Assembly: GCF_006385705.1 (NCBI RefSeq)
Contig: NZ_VFRQ01000003.1
Location: 248,001-312,000 of the forward strand
From: Pontibacter mangrovi
GTDB lineage: Bacteria; Bacteroidota; Bacteroidia; Cytophagales; Hymenobacteraceae
DNA length: 64,000 nt
Direction of reading: 5' to 3'
Shown here: piece by piece, positions 46,055 to 54,650 of the stretch
How positions within the stretch are numbered: position 1 is the first letter of the stretch
Layout of the letters: every line of letters begins with the position of its first letter
Program-made: the position numbers and the translations under genes
The notes under the pieces: generated by a model
The model's input: the letters and a program-made list of their open reading frames with translations, nothing else
The model's database searches: none
What the model was told of the DNA's origin: nothing

Positions 46055-48082
46055 TTAATCCCGCTTCGTTTTAAGCAGCTTGCGCAGCTCCGTCAGCTCG
46101 TCGCGGTACTTGGCGGCCTGCAAAAAGTCGAGGTCTTTGGCGGCGGCTTCCATCTGCTTCTCCGTTTTCTTGATCAGCTTCTCCAGTTCTTCGCGCTTCA
46201 TGGTCTGGATGATCGGCTCAGCTGCAATAGAAACTTCTTCCGGACCGGCATACATCTTCACTTCCTTCTTCCTGGCATCGGCTACGGATGTCTGTTCACG
46301 AATCTCATCCTGCGACTTAAGTATGGTTCGCGGCGTGATGCCATGCTCCTCGTTATAGGCCATCTGGGTGGCGCGGCGGCGGTTCGTTTCGTCCATGGCG
46401 CGTTGCATAGAGCCGGTAATTCTATCGGCATACATAATTACCTTGCCCTTTTCGTTTCGGGCGGCACGGCCCATCGTCTGGATCAGCGAGCGCTGGTCGC
46501 GCAGGAAGCCCTCTTTGTCGGCATCTAGTATGGCTACCAAACTTACCTCCGGCAAGTCGAGGCCTTCGCGCAGCAGGTTCACCCCGATCAGCACGTCTAT
46601 CTCGCCCAGGCGCAGTTCCCGCAGTATTTCCACCCGGTCCAGCGTTTTTACTTCGGAGTGCAGGTATTTTACTTTTATGTTGAGGCGGTCCATGTATTTG
46701 GTCAGCTCTTCGGACATGCGCTTGGTAAGCGTCGTCACCAACACGCGCTCCCCTACTTTGATGCGCTCATCAACCTCATCCAGCAAATCATCAACCTGGT
46801 TGGCGCTTGGGCGCACCTCAATCTCAGGGTCCAGCAGGCCGGTTGGGCGAATGATCTGCTCCACGATCACGCCTTCGGACTTCTGTATCTCATAGTCGCC
46901 GGGCGTGGCGCTCACGAACACCACCTGGTGCATCAGGCTCTCAAACTCGTTAAAGGTGAGCGGGCGGTTGTCCATGGCGGCCGGCAGCCGGAAGCCATAC
47001 TCTACCAAGGACACTTTTCTCGATCTGTCACCTCCCCACATGGCGCGCACCTGCGGCACTGTCACGTGGCTCTCGTCTATCACCATCAGGAAATCGTCTG
47101 GGAAATAATCGAGCAGGCAGAACGGGCGTGCCCCGGGCGCACGGCGGTCGAAGTAGCGGGAGTAGTTCTCGATGCCGGAGCAGTAGCCCAGCTCGCGGAT
47201 CATCTCCAGGTCAAACTCGGTGCGTTCTTTGATGCGCTTGGCCTCAGCCGGTCGGTCTTCTTTCAGGAAGTAATCGTGCTGCGCCACCATGTCATACTGT
47301 ATCTCCGAAATGGCCTGCTGCAGCGTGTCCTTACCCGTCACGAACAGGTTAGCTGGGTACAGCGTCACCGCCTTTTCATCCGACAGCTTCTTGCCCGACT
47401 GTGGATCTATGCGGTGGATGGCCTCCAACTCATCGCCGAAGAAGTATAAGCGGTAGGCAAAATCAGCATAGGCGGGGTAAATATCCACTGTGTCGCCTTT
47501 TACCCGGAATGTTCCACGTGTGAACTCTGCCTCGGTGCGGCTGTAGAGGATCTGCACAAACGTATACAGCAGGTTGTTGCGGCTATACCTTTGCCCCGGC
47601 GCCAGGTAGATCACGTTCTTGCCGAACTCCTCGGGGTTACCGATACCGTAGATGCACGATACCGATGCCACCACCACAATGTCGCGGCGGCCCGAAAGCA
47701 GCGCAGAGGTTGTGTGCAGGCGCAGCTTCTCGATCTCTTCATTGATTTGCAGGTCTTTCTCGATAAAAACATCTGAAGAAGCGATGTATGCCTCGGGCTG
47801 GTAATAGTCGTAGTAAGAGATAAAGTACTCCACGGCGTTGTCCGGGAAGAACTGCTTAAACTCTCCGTAGAGTTGTGCAGCCAGCGTTTTGTTGTGGCAC
47901 AGCACCAGCGTGGGCTTTCCCGTGTTTTTGATCACGTTGGCCATGGTGAAAGTTTTACCCGTGCCGGTGGCTCCTAACAGCACCTGCGCAGGCTCGCCTT
48001 TCTCTATGCCATCAGTTAGCTGGGCGATGGCTTTCGGCTGGTCGCCGGTAGGTTTAAATTCTGAAGTTAGCTTAAAATCCAT
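46055..48082 (-). CDS. uvrB: Excinuclease ABC subunit B
   Basis: UvrB is the damage-verifying helicase-like subunit of nucleotide excision repair. The 675-residue protein has the Walker A LLGATGTGKTFTMANVIKN (about residue 35), the beta-hairpin region with YYDYYQPEAYIASSDVFIEK, the Walker B VIDESHV, helicase motif VLIGVNLLREGLDLPEVSLV, DADKEGFLRDQRSLIQTMGR, and a UvrC-interacting C-terminal UVR motif (KREELEKLIKKTEKQMEAAA). It is monocistronic. Confidence 0.97.
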   Translation of the reverse strand: MDFKLTSEFKPTGDQPKAIAQLTDGIEKGEPAQVLLGATGTGKTFTMANVIKNTGKPTLVLCHNKTLAAQLYGEFKQFFPDNAVEYFISYYDYYQPEAYIASSDVFIEKDLQINEEIEKLRLHTTSALLSGRRDIVVVASVSCIYGIGNPEEFGKNVIYLAPGQRYSRNNLLYTFVQILYSRTEAEFTRGTFRVKGDTVDIYPAYADFAYRLYFFGDELEAIHRIDPQSGKKLSDEKAVTLYPANLFVTGKDTLQQAISEIQYDMVAQHDYFLKEDRPAEAKRIKERTEFDLEMIRELGYCSGIENYSRYFDRRAPGARPFCLLDYFPDDFLMVIDESHVTVPQVRAMWGGDRSRKVSLVEYGFRLPAAMDNRPLTFNEFESLMHQVVFVSATPGDYEIQKSEGVIVEQIIRPTGLLDPEIEVRPSANQVDDLLDEVDERIKVGERVLVTTLTKRMSEELTKYMDRLNIKVKYLHSEVKTLDRVEILRELRLGEIDVLIGVNLLREGLDLPEVSLVAILDADKEGFLRDQRSLIQTMGRAARNEKGKVIMYADRITGSMQRAMDETNRRRATQMAYNEEHGITPRTILKSQDEIREQTSVADARKKEVKMYAGPEEVSIAAEPIIQTMKREELEKLIKKTEKQMEAAAKDLDFLQAAKYRDELTELRKLLKTKRD

Positions 48083-48200
48083 TCGTCTGGTTTACGGATA
48101 GTAAAGATAAACTATAACACGTAAAGTGTGCAGGAAGTTTGGCAGAAGCTGCTATTTGCCCGTTGCGCCACCGTTTAATACGCATCCTGCAAAAAAGAAA

Positions 48201-48225
48201 AAGCCTGCTGCAAAACAACAGGCTT
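48201..48225 (-). terminator. Terminator downstream of the Kelch gene region, outer copy
   Basis: AAGCCTGTTG and CAGCAGGCTT pair (one mismatch) on the minus strand around TTTTG, followed by a T-rich run. It is the second minus-strand terminator in this gap, 150 bases beyond the first. Confidence 0.65.
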
Positions 48226-48377
48226 AGTACACTCTATTACAGAATTTTATTTGCTTTAAGGAAGGGCTGACGCTGCGTGTGTGCCGGAAATATAGCGGAG
48301 CCATATTTTGCCCACAGTATCAACCATTTATACTTCAACCGACTTATACTTTGTTTGTTTAAATTTGGATACAAAAA

Positions 48378-48404
48378 AGCAGCCTGACTTTTGGCCAGGC
48401 TGCT
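48378..48404 (-). terminator. Terminator after the Kelch gene
   Basis: A 9-base stem (AGCAGCCTG and CAGGCTGCT) followed by TTTTTTG on the minus strand, 22 bases past the Kelch stop. Confidence 0.82.
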
Positions 48405-48426
48405 TCCGTTTATCTTCAAGTTTTTT

Positions 48427-49443
48427 CTACTCGCCGGAGCTCGGCTTTAGCTGCCACAGGTCTTTATAGCGCGCGGAGCCTCCGCTGCCCAGTCCCACAA
48501 ACCCTTGCTCGTTCAGGCCAAAGGCAACGGCGCCTAAGCGCGTTCCTCCTCCAAAGTTACCGCGCTGTGTCCAGGTGTCGGTAGTGGGGTCATACTCCCA
48601 TACATCGCTCAGGCCTACACTGGCGCCAAGGCTGTTGGTGCCTCCCACCACGTATCCTTTATTGTTGATGCTGAAGGTGGCGGCAAAGTTTCTGGCTGTC
48701 GGAAACTGCTCGCCTACTCGTTGGTCAGCTTTCAGCCCTTTCAGGATGCGCCACTGCCCGTTTGCCGGGTTAAACTCCAACAGGTCCGTCTGAATGAGGC
48801 CGTTGTTCTGGCCCCCGCCTATGTAACCTTTGCCATTTACTGTAAAAGCAAAGCCGTTAAGGCGCTTCGCACCGTCCAACTCCGGCTGCTCCATCCAGGT
48901 GGCGGTGGCTGGGTCATACTGCCAGAAGTCGCGTAGGAAGTTTCCGTCGAAGCCGGTGCCAACAAAGCCTTTATCAGCAAAAGACATGGCTATGGCACCA
49001 AAACGGGCAGTGCCCGGGAAATCCTCAATCTGAGTCCAGGTAAGCGTTGCAGGGTCATACTCGTAGAAGTCTTTCAGATAGCCGGTGCCGTTGTAGCCAG
49101 TGCCGATGTAGCCTTTGCCGTTGGCAGAAAAGCCTACTGCACCGCTTCGAGCCTCTCCCGGGAAATCCGCCAGGCGCTCCCAGCTATCGCTTGTGGCATC
49201 ATATACCCAAAAATCGTTCAGTTGGGTGGCTCCGCTAAAGCCCGTTCCTACATAGGCCTTCCCTCCGATTATAAACGAAACGGCGCTGCTGCGGGCCACG
49301 CCAGGGAAATCAGCCTTTTTCTGCCACTCTACCGGCGCCGCTTCTTCTTTGTCGATCTCACTGTCGCATGATGGCAGCACGCATACCGAGAAAAGTATGG
49401 CTACTACCGCCAGCAGGCGAAAATTGGTAAAAAAGCTTTTCAT
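48427..49443 (-). CDS. Kelch-repeat beta-propeller lipoprotein
   Basis: A 338-residue lipoprotein with signal peptide and lipobox (VCVLPSC, Cys26). It has about six Kelch-like repeats of roughly 48 residues with the pattern FPG-ARxGAV-F-G--GYIGTGYNG and DFYEYDPATLTWTQ, predicting a beta-propeller on a membrane surface. It starts 10 bases after the DUF4270 gene, so the two are in one operon and probably work together. The function is not known. Confidence 0.87.
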   Translation of the reverse strand: MKSFFTNFRLLAVVAILFSVCVLPSCDSEIDKEEAAPVEWQKKADFPGVARSSAVSFIIGGKAYVGTGFSGATQLNDFWVYDATSDSWERLADFPGEARSGAVGFSANGKGYIGTGYNGTGYLKDFYEYDPATLTWTQIEDFPGTARFGAIAMSFADKGFVGTGFDGNFLRDFWQYDPATATWMEQPELDGAKRLNGFAFTVNGKGYIGGGQNNGLIQTDLLEFNPANGQWRILKGLKADQRVGEQFPTARNFAATFSINNKGYVVGGTNSLGASVGLSDVWEYDPTTDTWTQRGNFGGGTRLGAVAFGLNEQGFVGLGSGGSARYKDLWQLKPSSGE

Positions 49444-49453
49444 GCTAGAAGGG

Positions 49454-50848
49454 TTATTGGATATTGGTGTAGTATACTTTCAGTCTCACGTTTTTAAGGG
49501 CTTTGTCCTGCGCGGCCACTACCAGCCTGGATGCGCCTGTCTTAAACTCGGTCGTTGCCGGCGCCAGGTATAGCGGCTCGTTCACGCGGTTATCGTTCTT
49601 CAGCTTATCGATCAAAAATTCCGTGATGGAAAACTCGTACCGACCTACCGCTGCGTTTTCGCTGTCTTTGATAAAGCTGGAAGCCAGCGGAGTGGCGTTC
49701 TGGTCATACTCTGTCACCAACGGGGTATACAGCACGCCTGGCACGCTGGTCTCATAGAGGCTGGCCATGTCTGGCACGGCATACGGATAAGAAACAGATG
49801 CGCCCCTGTAAGGCTCCACCACCAGAATGGCTTTGTTGATGAACTCCGGCTTCAGCTTTTCTTTCAGCTTCTCCAGGTACGGAATCTCCAGCTTTATCAT
49901 CAGGCCTGCACCGGCCTGCGCTACGCTAATGCCGTCGGTGGCGCTTGCCGGCAGCTCCTTGCTTTCCTTTATTCCGTCAATCGAGCTGCCCGAGAAGTCG
50001 TTTACAGACTTGTTAAACTGCAGGCTGCCGTTAGCCAAAGAGAAAACCGCTGTCTTAGAAACGGCCGTTCCTGACGAAGAAGGCTCTGAGTAGTATAAGC
50101 GCACTGCCACGCCGCTATTGGGGAAACGGAGCACGGCGCTACCAGCAGTAGGCACTAAACCGATACCTTTAAAGAACTCTGTGAAGTTGGCGTTGCTCTC
50201 CATCTTCTCATCTTCGTTCTTCAGCATGTTAAACCACTGCTGCCCCACCTCGCTGCTCAGGGTTATCTCCATGGTATCCTTACGAGCGGGTCTGGGTGCA
50301 AAAGAAAAGACTGTCAGCGGCTCCTCTTTCAGCGCCACCTTGCTGGTGTTGTAAATGCCAGCGCTTTGGTAGAAATAAGAAGCGGGCTTCTCTACCGGAA
50401 CAACAGGCGAGAACTCATACTGCTCCAAAGTTGAGTTTAGCTCCTGCACCGCGATGCTTACGGTTTGGGTGGTATCGCCGTAATAGTAGTTAAAAGGCAG
50501 GAGGTATAGCGTCAGCGAGTCGAAGGTAGCATCGGCAGCAGGTTTTGGGGCAGAGCCACCCGGACCAACCTGAAAATAGGTAGAGAGCTGCTGTGTGCCT
50601 GTTTGGGGCGTGGTGTACTGCCCCACCAGCAGGCTACCTGTGCCGGAGGTGGCCACCGAGTCGAGCAGCACGGTAGAGACGTTGATCGTGAGCGTATCGG
50701 TATAAACGCCATTCACGTTATCCTCCACCATCTCCAGGCCGAGGTCGTTAGGATCCTCGCAGGAAGTCAGCACCAGCGCTGCGCACAGGCAGTACAGCAA
50801 AGAGTTGAACTTGGTTTTCAGGCGGGATCTTGAATTTAAAAATTGCAT
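49454..50848 (-). CDS. DUF4270 family lipoprotein
   Basis: A 464-residue lipoprotein of DUF4270, a Bacteroidota-specific family of unknown role. The signal peptide runs to LVLTSCEDPNDLGLE (Cys30). Family blocks are DTLTINVSTVLLDSVATSGT, GSLLVGQYTTPQTGTQQLST, YFQVGPGG and a beta-rich body ending in LVVAAQDKALKNVRLKVYYT. The downstream Kelch propeller gene forms an operon with it. A promoter -7 lies 130 bases upstream, leaving a leader of about 125 bases with a hairpin. Confidence 0.87.
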   Translation of the reverse strand: MQFLNSRSRLKTKFNSLLYCLCAALVLTSCEDPNDLGLEMVEDNVNGVYTDTLTINVSTVLLDSVATSGTGSLLVGQYTTPQTGTQQLSTYFQVGPGGSAPKPAADATFDSLTLYLLPFNYYYGDTTQTVSIAVQELNSTLEQYEFSPVVPVEKPASYFYQSAGIYNTSKVALKEEPLTVFSFAPRPARKDTMEITLSSEVGQQWFNMLKNEDEKMESNANFTEFFKGIGLVPTAGSAVLRFPNSGVAVRLYYSEPSSSGTAVSKTAVFSLANGSLQFNKSVNDFSGSSIDGIKESKELPASATDGISVAQAGAGLMIKLEIPYLEKLKEKLKPEFINKAILVVEPYRGASVSYPYAVPDMASLYETSVPGVLYTPLVTEYDQNATPLASSFIKDSENAAVGRYEFSITEFLIDKLKNDNRVNEPLYLAPATTEFKTGASRLVVAAQDKALKNVRLKVYYTNIQ

Positions 50849-50978
50849 ATTTTGACCTTAAAAACAGGATTTCCTCTAAAGAGGCAGGAAGACTTGGCTG
50901 ATGTCCTTCGCGTAACGGCAAGCGGACACCATGTTTATCTTTTAAGTTATAGCCAAGAACCCATAATTTATTCGGGTT

Positions 50979-50986
50979 CAAATATA
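50979..50986 (-). promoter_or_regulatory. -7 element for the DUF4270-Kelch operon
   Basis: TATATTTG on the minus strand fits TAnnTTTG. A GTTG at 51005-51002 is 15 bases upstream, short of the usual spacer. The resulting leader (about 50849-50973) contains a GTCC/GGAC hairpin. Confidence 0.5.
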
Positions 50987-51212
50987 ACACTATATTTTCT
51001 TCAACAGAAAGATATTCCCAACTGTAAACTATAACTGCCGTGGGTTTATTGCGCTATGCAGGGCAAAAGCAGCCGAATCTTTCCTCTCCCATACTTGCAA
51101 GTGCCCGACTGTGCCTCCAGAACGCACAAAAGGCCCGCGAAACAGGCCTTCTGAAACAACATTCACCTTATTGTAATTAATCACATTACACTTAACTTAA
51201 ATTTATTCTCGT

Positions 51213-51578
51213 TCATGCCGCGGGCTCCCCGCATATATCCACAATCTTTACGGCCGGGTACATCATGTAAGTGGCCACACAGCGCGGGCCGTCGGTGCCG
51301 TTTAGCTGCAGGCGCAGGCTCAGCTTCAGGCCGGCACGCCTATACTGCTCGGGCAGGTCTTTGGTAGTAACGTAGCCGCCATGCAGCTGCCCAATGTAGG
51401 CCCCGGCGCTCTCAGAGTGCTTCTCCGAGTCGTCCTCCAGCCGGAGCACATACCACCCTTCCTCACAATCCTGCGCCACCACCTCTGCCACCGTGCAAAC
51501 CGGCACCGGCGCTGTTCTGGAGCAGCCAGCTGCCAGCATGGTCAGGCACAAGGTTAGCAGAAGGTAAAGGGCTTTCAT
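51213..51578 (-). CDS. Small lipoprotein (121 aa)
   Basis: Unrecognised. The signal peptide ends at MLAAGC (Cys19). The mature part has four further Cys residues (VCTVAEVVAQDCEEGWYVLR, then GPRCVAT and VDICGEP), which may form two disulphides. It lies 30 bases downstream of a 34-codon frame and about 200 bases after the sigma-linked barrel gene, so it may belong to that transcript. Confidence 0.7.
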   Translation of the reverse strand: MKALYLLLTLCLTMLAAGCSRTAPVPVCTVAEVVAQDCEEGWYVLRLEDDSEKHSESAGAYIGQLHGGYVTTKDLPEQYRRAGLKLSLRLQLNGTDGPRCVATYMMYPAVKIVDICGEPAA

Positions 51579-51608
51579 AGTTGTTTATATTCAGGTAGCA
51601 GCGTTTGC

Positions 51609-51713
51609 TTACAGTATAGCCAGAAGCAGGAGCGCCAGTAGCATATACCAGCCGTACAGGTTTTGCCGGGCAATTATCCCTACAAGCATAGAAAGGTTTT
51701 GCAATGGCTTCAT
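51609..51713 (-). CDS. Possible 34-residue membrane protein
   Basis: A short frame opening MKPLQNLSMLVGIIARQNLY, then GWYMLLALLLLAIL. The C-terminal 14 residues form one short hydrophobic segment. A GGAG four bases before the ATG is unusual for this genome, where most starts lack such a site. It lies between the barrel-anti-sigma gene and the small lipoprotein, in the same direction. It is too short to be sure. Confidence 0.4.
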   Translation of the reverse strand: MKPLQNLSMLVGIIARQNLYGWYMLLALLLLAIL

Positions 51714-51782
51714 CACTCCTATATTCTCTTTCTGTACCTGTATGACCCTATCCGGCACCAGGGCGTTGCATGGGCCGGTAAA

Positions 51783-53474
51783 TTATTTGCGGCCGTGCCC
51801 CAGATCGTAGTTTAGCGCCAGGTTAATGCCTAGGGTATAGGGCTTGCCCTGTGGCGCGTATGCTTTTTCAGGAGAGGAGAGCATGGTATCAAAGTAGCCT
51901 CTGTACTCCGGGCCGAGCGTAACTGATACCTGATCCGTGAGCTGCTTGCCCACGCCGGCGGTTACATTGCCAGACCACTGCAGCTTCCGAAACGGAGAGC
52001 TGTCATCGCCGGGGCCGTAGTTTGTGTCTTGCACCTCGGCTGATGAGGCGAGCACCGTGGTTTGCAGCAGTATGTTGGCCGCCACGCCGCCACTGGCATA
52101 CCAAAACCAGTCTTTCGATATCTTGCCCGCATACTGCAGCCCCAGCGGCACGGTAAGGTGGCGATAGCGGTACAGCACGTTAAATTCGTCTGTTTTAGTT
52201 ACGCTGAGCGAATCGGAAGCGAAGTTGCTGCTTAGTGAAGGCACAAAGATAGTGGTGGCCCCCGGCGACTCGGCTTGTTTGCTGCCCGGCTTGCGCCAGA
52301 ACTGCTCTATCACATAGCTTGATTTGGAGCGGGCCGTGTTTTGGGTGAAGCCCAGACCAGCCAGCAGCTTCCATTTGCGGCCAACTTTAAAGCCTGCTTT
52401 TGCCTCCACGCCGAACGAGAAACCGGGCTCCACCTCCTGCTCATGCTCTTCCCGGGCCTCTTCTACCATCCTAGCGGACTGCTGCATAGCAATTGGGGGG
52501 GCAAAAGAGCTGAAGCTGCTGGCAGCGCCCATCATCATCTGCGAGGGCATGCCGATGTTCTGCTCAAAGTAGCTTGGCGCATAGGCCATCCCCAAAGACC
52601 AGCGGCCCGAAGCCGAGGAGGATTTGTTTGCCTCCGTTTGCCCTGGCAGTGGAGCCTTCTCTTGTTTGTATAGTTGCTTGTTTGCCTCCTGCTCTGCCTC
52701 CAGCTGCTTCATGCGGCCCATTACCATCTCGCTCAGCGTTTTAAAGTCTGCGGGGCTACTGCTGCTGTTGGAGAAGGCCATGCTGTTGCTGCCCCCCGAA
52801 GTATGCTTGCCACCGGCAGCGAAATCACTGACAATGCCACGGCGCATATTCTCGAACAGCTGCCGCACATCGCCGCCATCCACGCCAACACCGTTTATGC
52901 TAACGCTTTTTTTCTGTGCTGATGACAGGCTATACCTGGCACCAGGCATGATGCGCCAGGCGCCGGAGTTAGCTATGCCTGGTTGCTCTGCAGCGGCCAG
53001 TGTGCCGGCTGTATCCTGTTGCCGGGTTGCACGGGCTTCTCTGTTCTGCTCTCTTTCCGGAGTATAGATCCGCTGAGGCTGCACGGCTTGTTGCATGGCC
53101 TGAGCTATCAACTCATCTACAGATACTTCTTCTTGTATGAATGCTTCTCCCTCGGCTACTGGCGCACCGGACGGCACCACAGCGGCATAGCTGCTTTCAG
53201 CCGCAGGCTTCACCTGTGCCACAGGCGCTGCTTTCTCCTGACCCCCGAAGTAGTAGGCGGCAAAGCCTCCTCCCAACAGCAGCAGTGCAATGCAGGCCGC
53301 AGCGAGCTGCCGGTAAAACAGCATCCCGCGCTTATATTGGTTGCTTTCCTGCAGCGTCAGGCTGTGGTCTATGCGTTCCCAAAGCTCTGCGGACGGAGAA
53401 GCCTCAGCGTCTTGCAGACGGTGGCGGAACGCTTCTTCCAGGCCCCCTCCTCTATTGTTAGTTGCTGATGACAT
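51783..53474 (-). CDS. Inner-membrane-anchored protein with C-terminal beta-barrel, sigma-linked
   Basis: 563 residues. I start at ATG 53474 (MSSATNNRGGGLEEAFRHRL) because it overlaps the sigma stop by 17 bases; an upstream start would lie deep in the sigma gene. Residues 1-48 are cytoplasmic in character, with LQDAEASPSAELWERIDHSL like the front of many Bacteroidota anti-sigma or outer-membrane beta-barrel proteins. A membrane helix follows (LAAACIALLLLGGGFAAYYF, about residues 56-75), then 250 low-complexity residues and a C-terminal barrel-like region (FSFGVEAKAGFKVGRKWKLL, GLQYAGKISKDWFWYASGGV). It may sense the envelope and control the sigma factor. That role is inferred from position. 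Confidence 0.8.
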   Translation of the reverse strand: MSSATNNRGGGLEEAFRHRLQDAEASPSAELWERIDHSLTLQESNQYKRGMLFYRQLAAACIALLLLGGGFAAYYFGGQEKAAPVAQVKPAAESSYAAVVPSGAPVAEGEAFIQEEVSVDELIAQAMQQAVQPQRIYTPEREQNREARATRQQDTAGTLAAAEQPGIANSGAWRIMPGARYSLSSAQKKSVSINGVGVDGGDVRQLFENMRRGIVSDFAAGGKHTSGGSNSMAFSNSSSSPADFKTLSEMVMGRMKQLEAEQEANKQLYKQEKAPLPGQTEANKSSSASGRWSLGMAYAPSYFEQNIGMPSQMMMGAASSFSSFAPPIAMQQSARMVEEAREEHEQEVEPGFSFGVEAKAGFKVGRKWKLLAGLGFTQNTARSKSSYVIEQFWRKPGSKQAESPGATTIFVPSLSSNFASDSLSVTKTDEFNVLYRYRHLTVPLGLQYAGKISKDWFWYASGGVAANILLQTTVLASSAEVQDTNYGPGDDSSPFRKLQWSGNVTAGVGKQLTDQVSVTLGPEYRGYFDTMLSSPEKAYAPQGKPYTLGINLALNYDLGHGRK

Positions 53475-54036
53475 GTTCCTTAATTTTTTTTTCCTGGCGC
53501 AGCAGCATACTTTGCAGTATGGCCCTGGCCCTCGAATACTGTGATTTAGACGTCCCCTCCGATATGCCCAGCATTTCTCCGATCTCCTTGTGGTTATAGC
53601 CCTCAATGGCGTAGAGGTTGAATACCATGCGGTAGCGCGGCGCCAGGCTCTGGATCATACTTAACAGCTCGTCCATGGTATAGCCGGTCAAGTTCACATC
53701 GTCGGAGCTAAGGTTTGCCACTTCTTCGGCCTCATGCGACACCGTGAGCAGCTGCTTGCTACGCAGGTGCTTGAGGGCTGTGTTAATCATGATCCGGCGT
53801 ATCCAGAACTCCAGCGGGCAGTCCTTTTTAAAGTTCTGGATATGGTTAAACACCTTTATAAAGGCATCCTGCATGATATCCTCTGCCTCGAAAGTGGTGG
53901 GGGCGTAGCGCAGGCAGACAACCATCATCTTCTTAGCATAAAGGTCATAGAGGAGGCGCTGCATGTCGCGTTTGCCCGCGATGCACCCCTCTATGAGTTT
54001 ATCCTCGTCCGACTTTGGTTTCGTAAAAAGCTTCAA
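53458..54036 (-). CDS. ECF sigma factor
   Basis: A 192-residue ECF sigma-70 factor. Region 2 covers residues about 25-92 (MQRLLYDLYAKKMMVVCLRY, EDIMQDAFIKVFNHIQNFKK, FWIRRIMINTALKHLRSK). Region 4 has LAPRYRMVFNLYAIEGYNHK, EIGEMLGISEGTSKSQYSRA and RAILQSMLL. The stop overlaps the start of the downstream membrane-barrel gene by 17 bases, so they are translationally coupled. It differs from the sigma factor at 23.3 kb and has no zinc anti-sigma partner. Confidence 0.92.
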   Translation of the reverse strand: MKLFTKPKSDEDKLIEGCIAGKRDMQRLLYDLYAKKMMVVCLRYAPTTFEAEDIMQDAFIKVFNHIQNFKKDCPLEFWIRRIMINTALKHLRSKQLLTVSHEAEEVANLSSDDVNLTGYTMDELLSMIQSLAPRYRMVFNLYAIEGYNHKEIGEMLGISEGTSKSQYSRARAILQSMLLRQEKKIKEHVISN

Positions 54037-54650
54037 ATGCTGCCTGTTAACGCTTATTTTCTTCTATGATTCCTGCTAAGCCCGCAGGGTTGCAAGCCGT
54101 CAGAAAAAAAATTTTGATCTATACCTTCTCCAAGAAAAATTATTTCCTGCATAAGTAAAGGTATGCATTCCCGCTGTTGCACACCTCGCCTTGCCAGGTT
54201 TTTATTTTTGATGATCAGGAAGTTGAGGGTGCGCGGCGCAAACGCACGATTAGCTTTGACTTTGCTCAGAAGCAGATTTTGATCGACTAATCTTGAGCGA
54301 ATAAATGTTACTAGCCCTACAGAGGAAGGGACCCCGGGAAGCAGCATCGCGCCTTGTCGAGCTGCCGTGTACAACTAGAGTAACGCACAAAGAGGGTGGT
54401 ATAAACAAGAAAAGCCTCTCCGGGCAGAGAGGCTTTCTTCTTTTGTAGCAGGCTTTGAGTGTTGTAAATCATCTTAAACCTTACTAAAAAGCTTTTTTAT
54501 ACTTTAGGCGAGCGTGCTGCGCCACAACCGTGTTTTCCAGCATCACAGAAGCTGAACTGCAAGGCTCTTTATTTGTTAAACGAGGGAAATACAGGGCAAA
54601 GTTGCACTATGCCCACCTTTTTACTTGCTTAGCAATTGTACTCAAAAATA
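54037..54650. other. 614-base gene-poor stretch
   Basis: It holds an AT-rich upstream region of the sigma gene, one strong hairpin (see 54407) and two frames of about 100 codons or less without coding character. I see no gene, tRNA or repeat in it. Confidence 0.5.
54407..54444. terminator. Hairpin terminator upstream of the ECF sigma gene
   Basis: A stem of AAAGCCTCTC and GAGAGGCTTT with A- and T-rich extensions, around the loop CGGGCA. Reading minus it lies 207 bases past the aroE stop and is the most likely end of that transcript. Confidence 0.72.

Noticed and set aside
46658-47449. 263-codon plus-strand frame opposite uvrB
   Set aside because: uvrB on the minus strand is unambiguous, and the overlap has no domain.
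48237-48419. 60-codon minus-strand frame after the Kelch gene
   Set aside because: It runs through the Kelch terminator hairpin and its sequence lacks coding character.
54054-54374. 106-codon minus-strand frame before the ECF sigma gene
   Set aside because: No domain, signal or coding bias, and its end overlaps the promoter region of the sigma gene.
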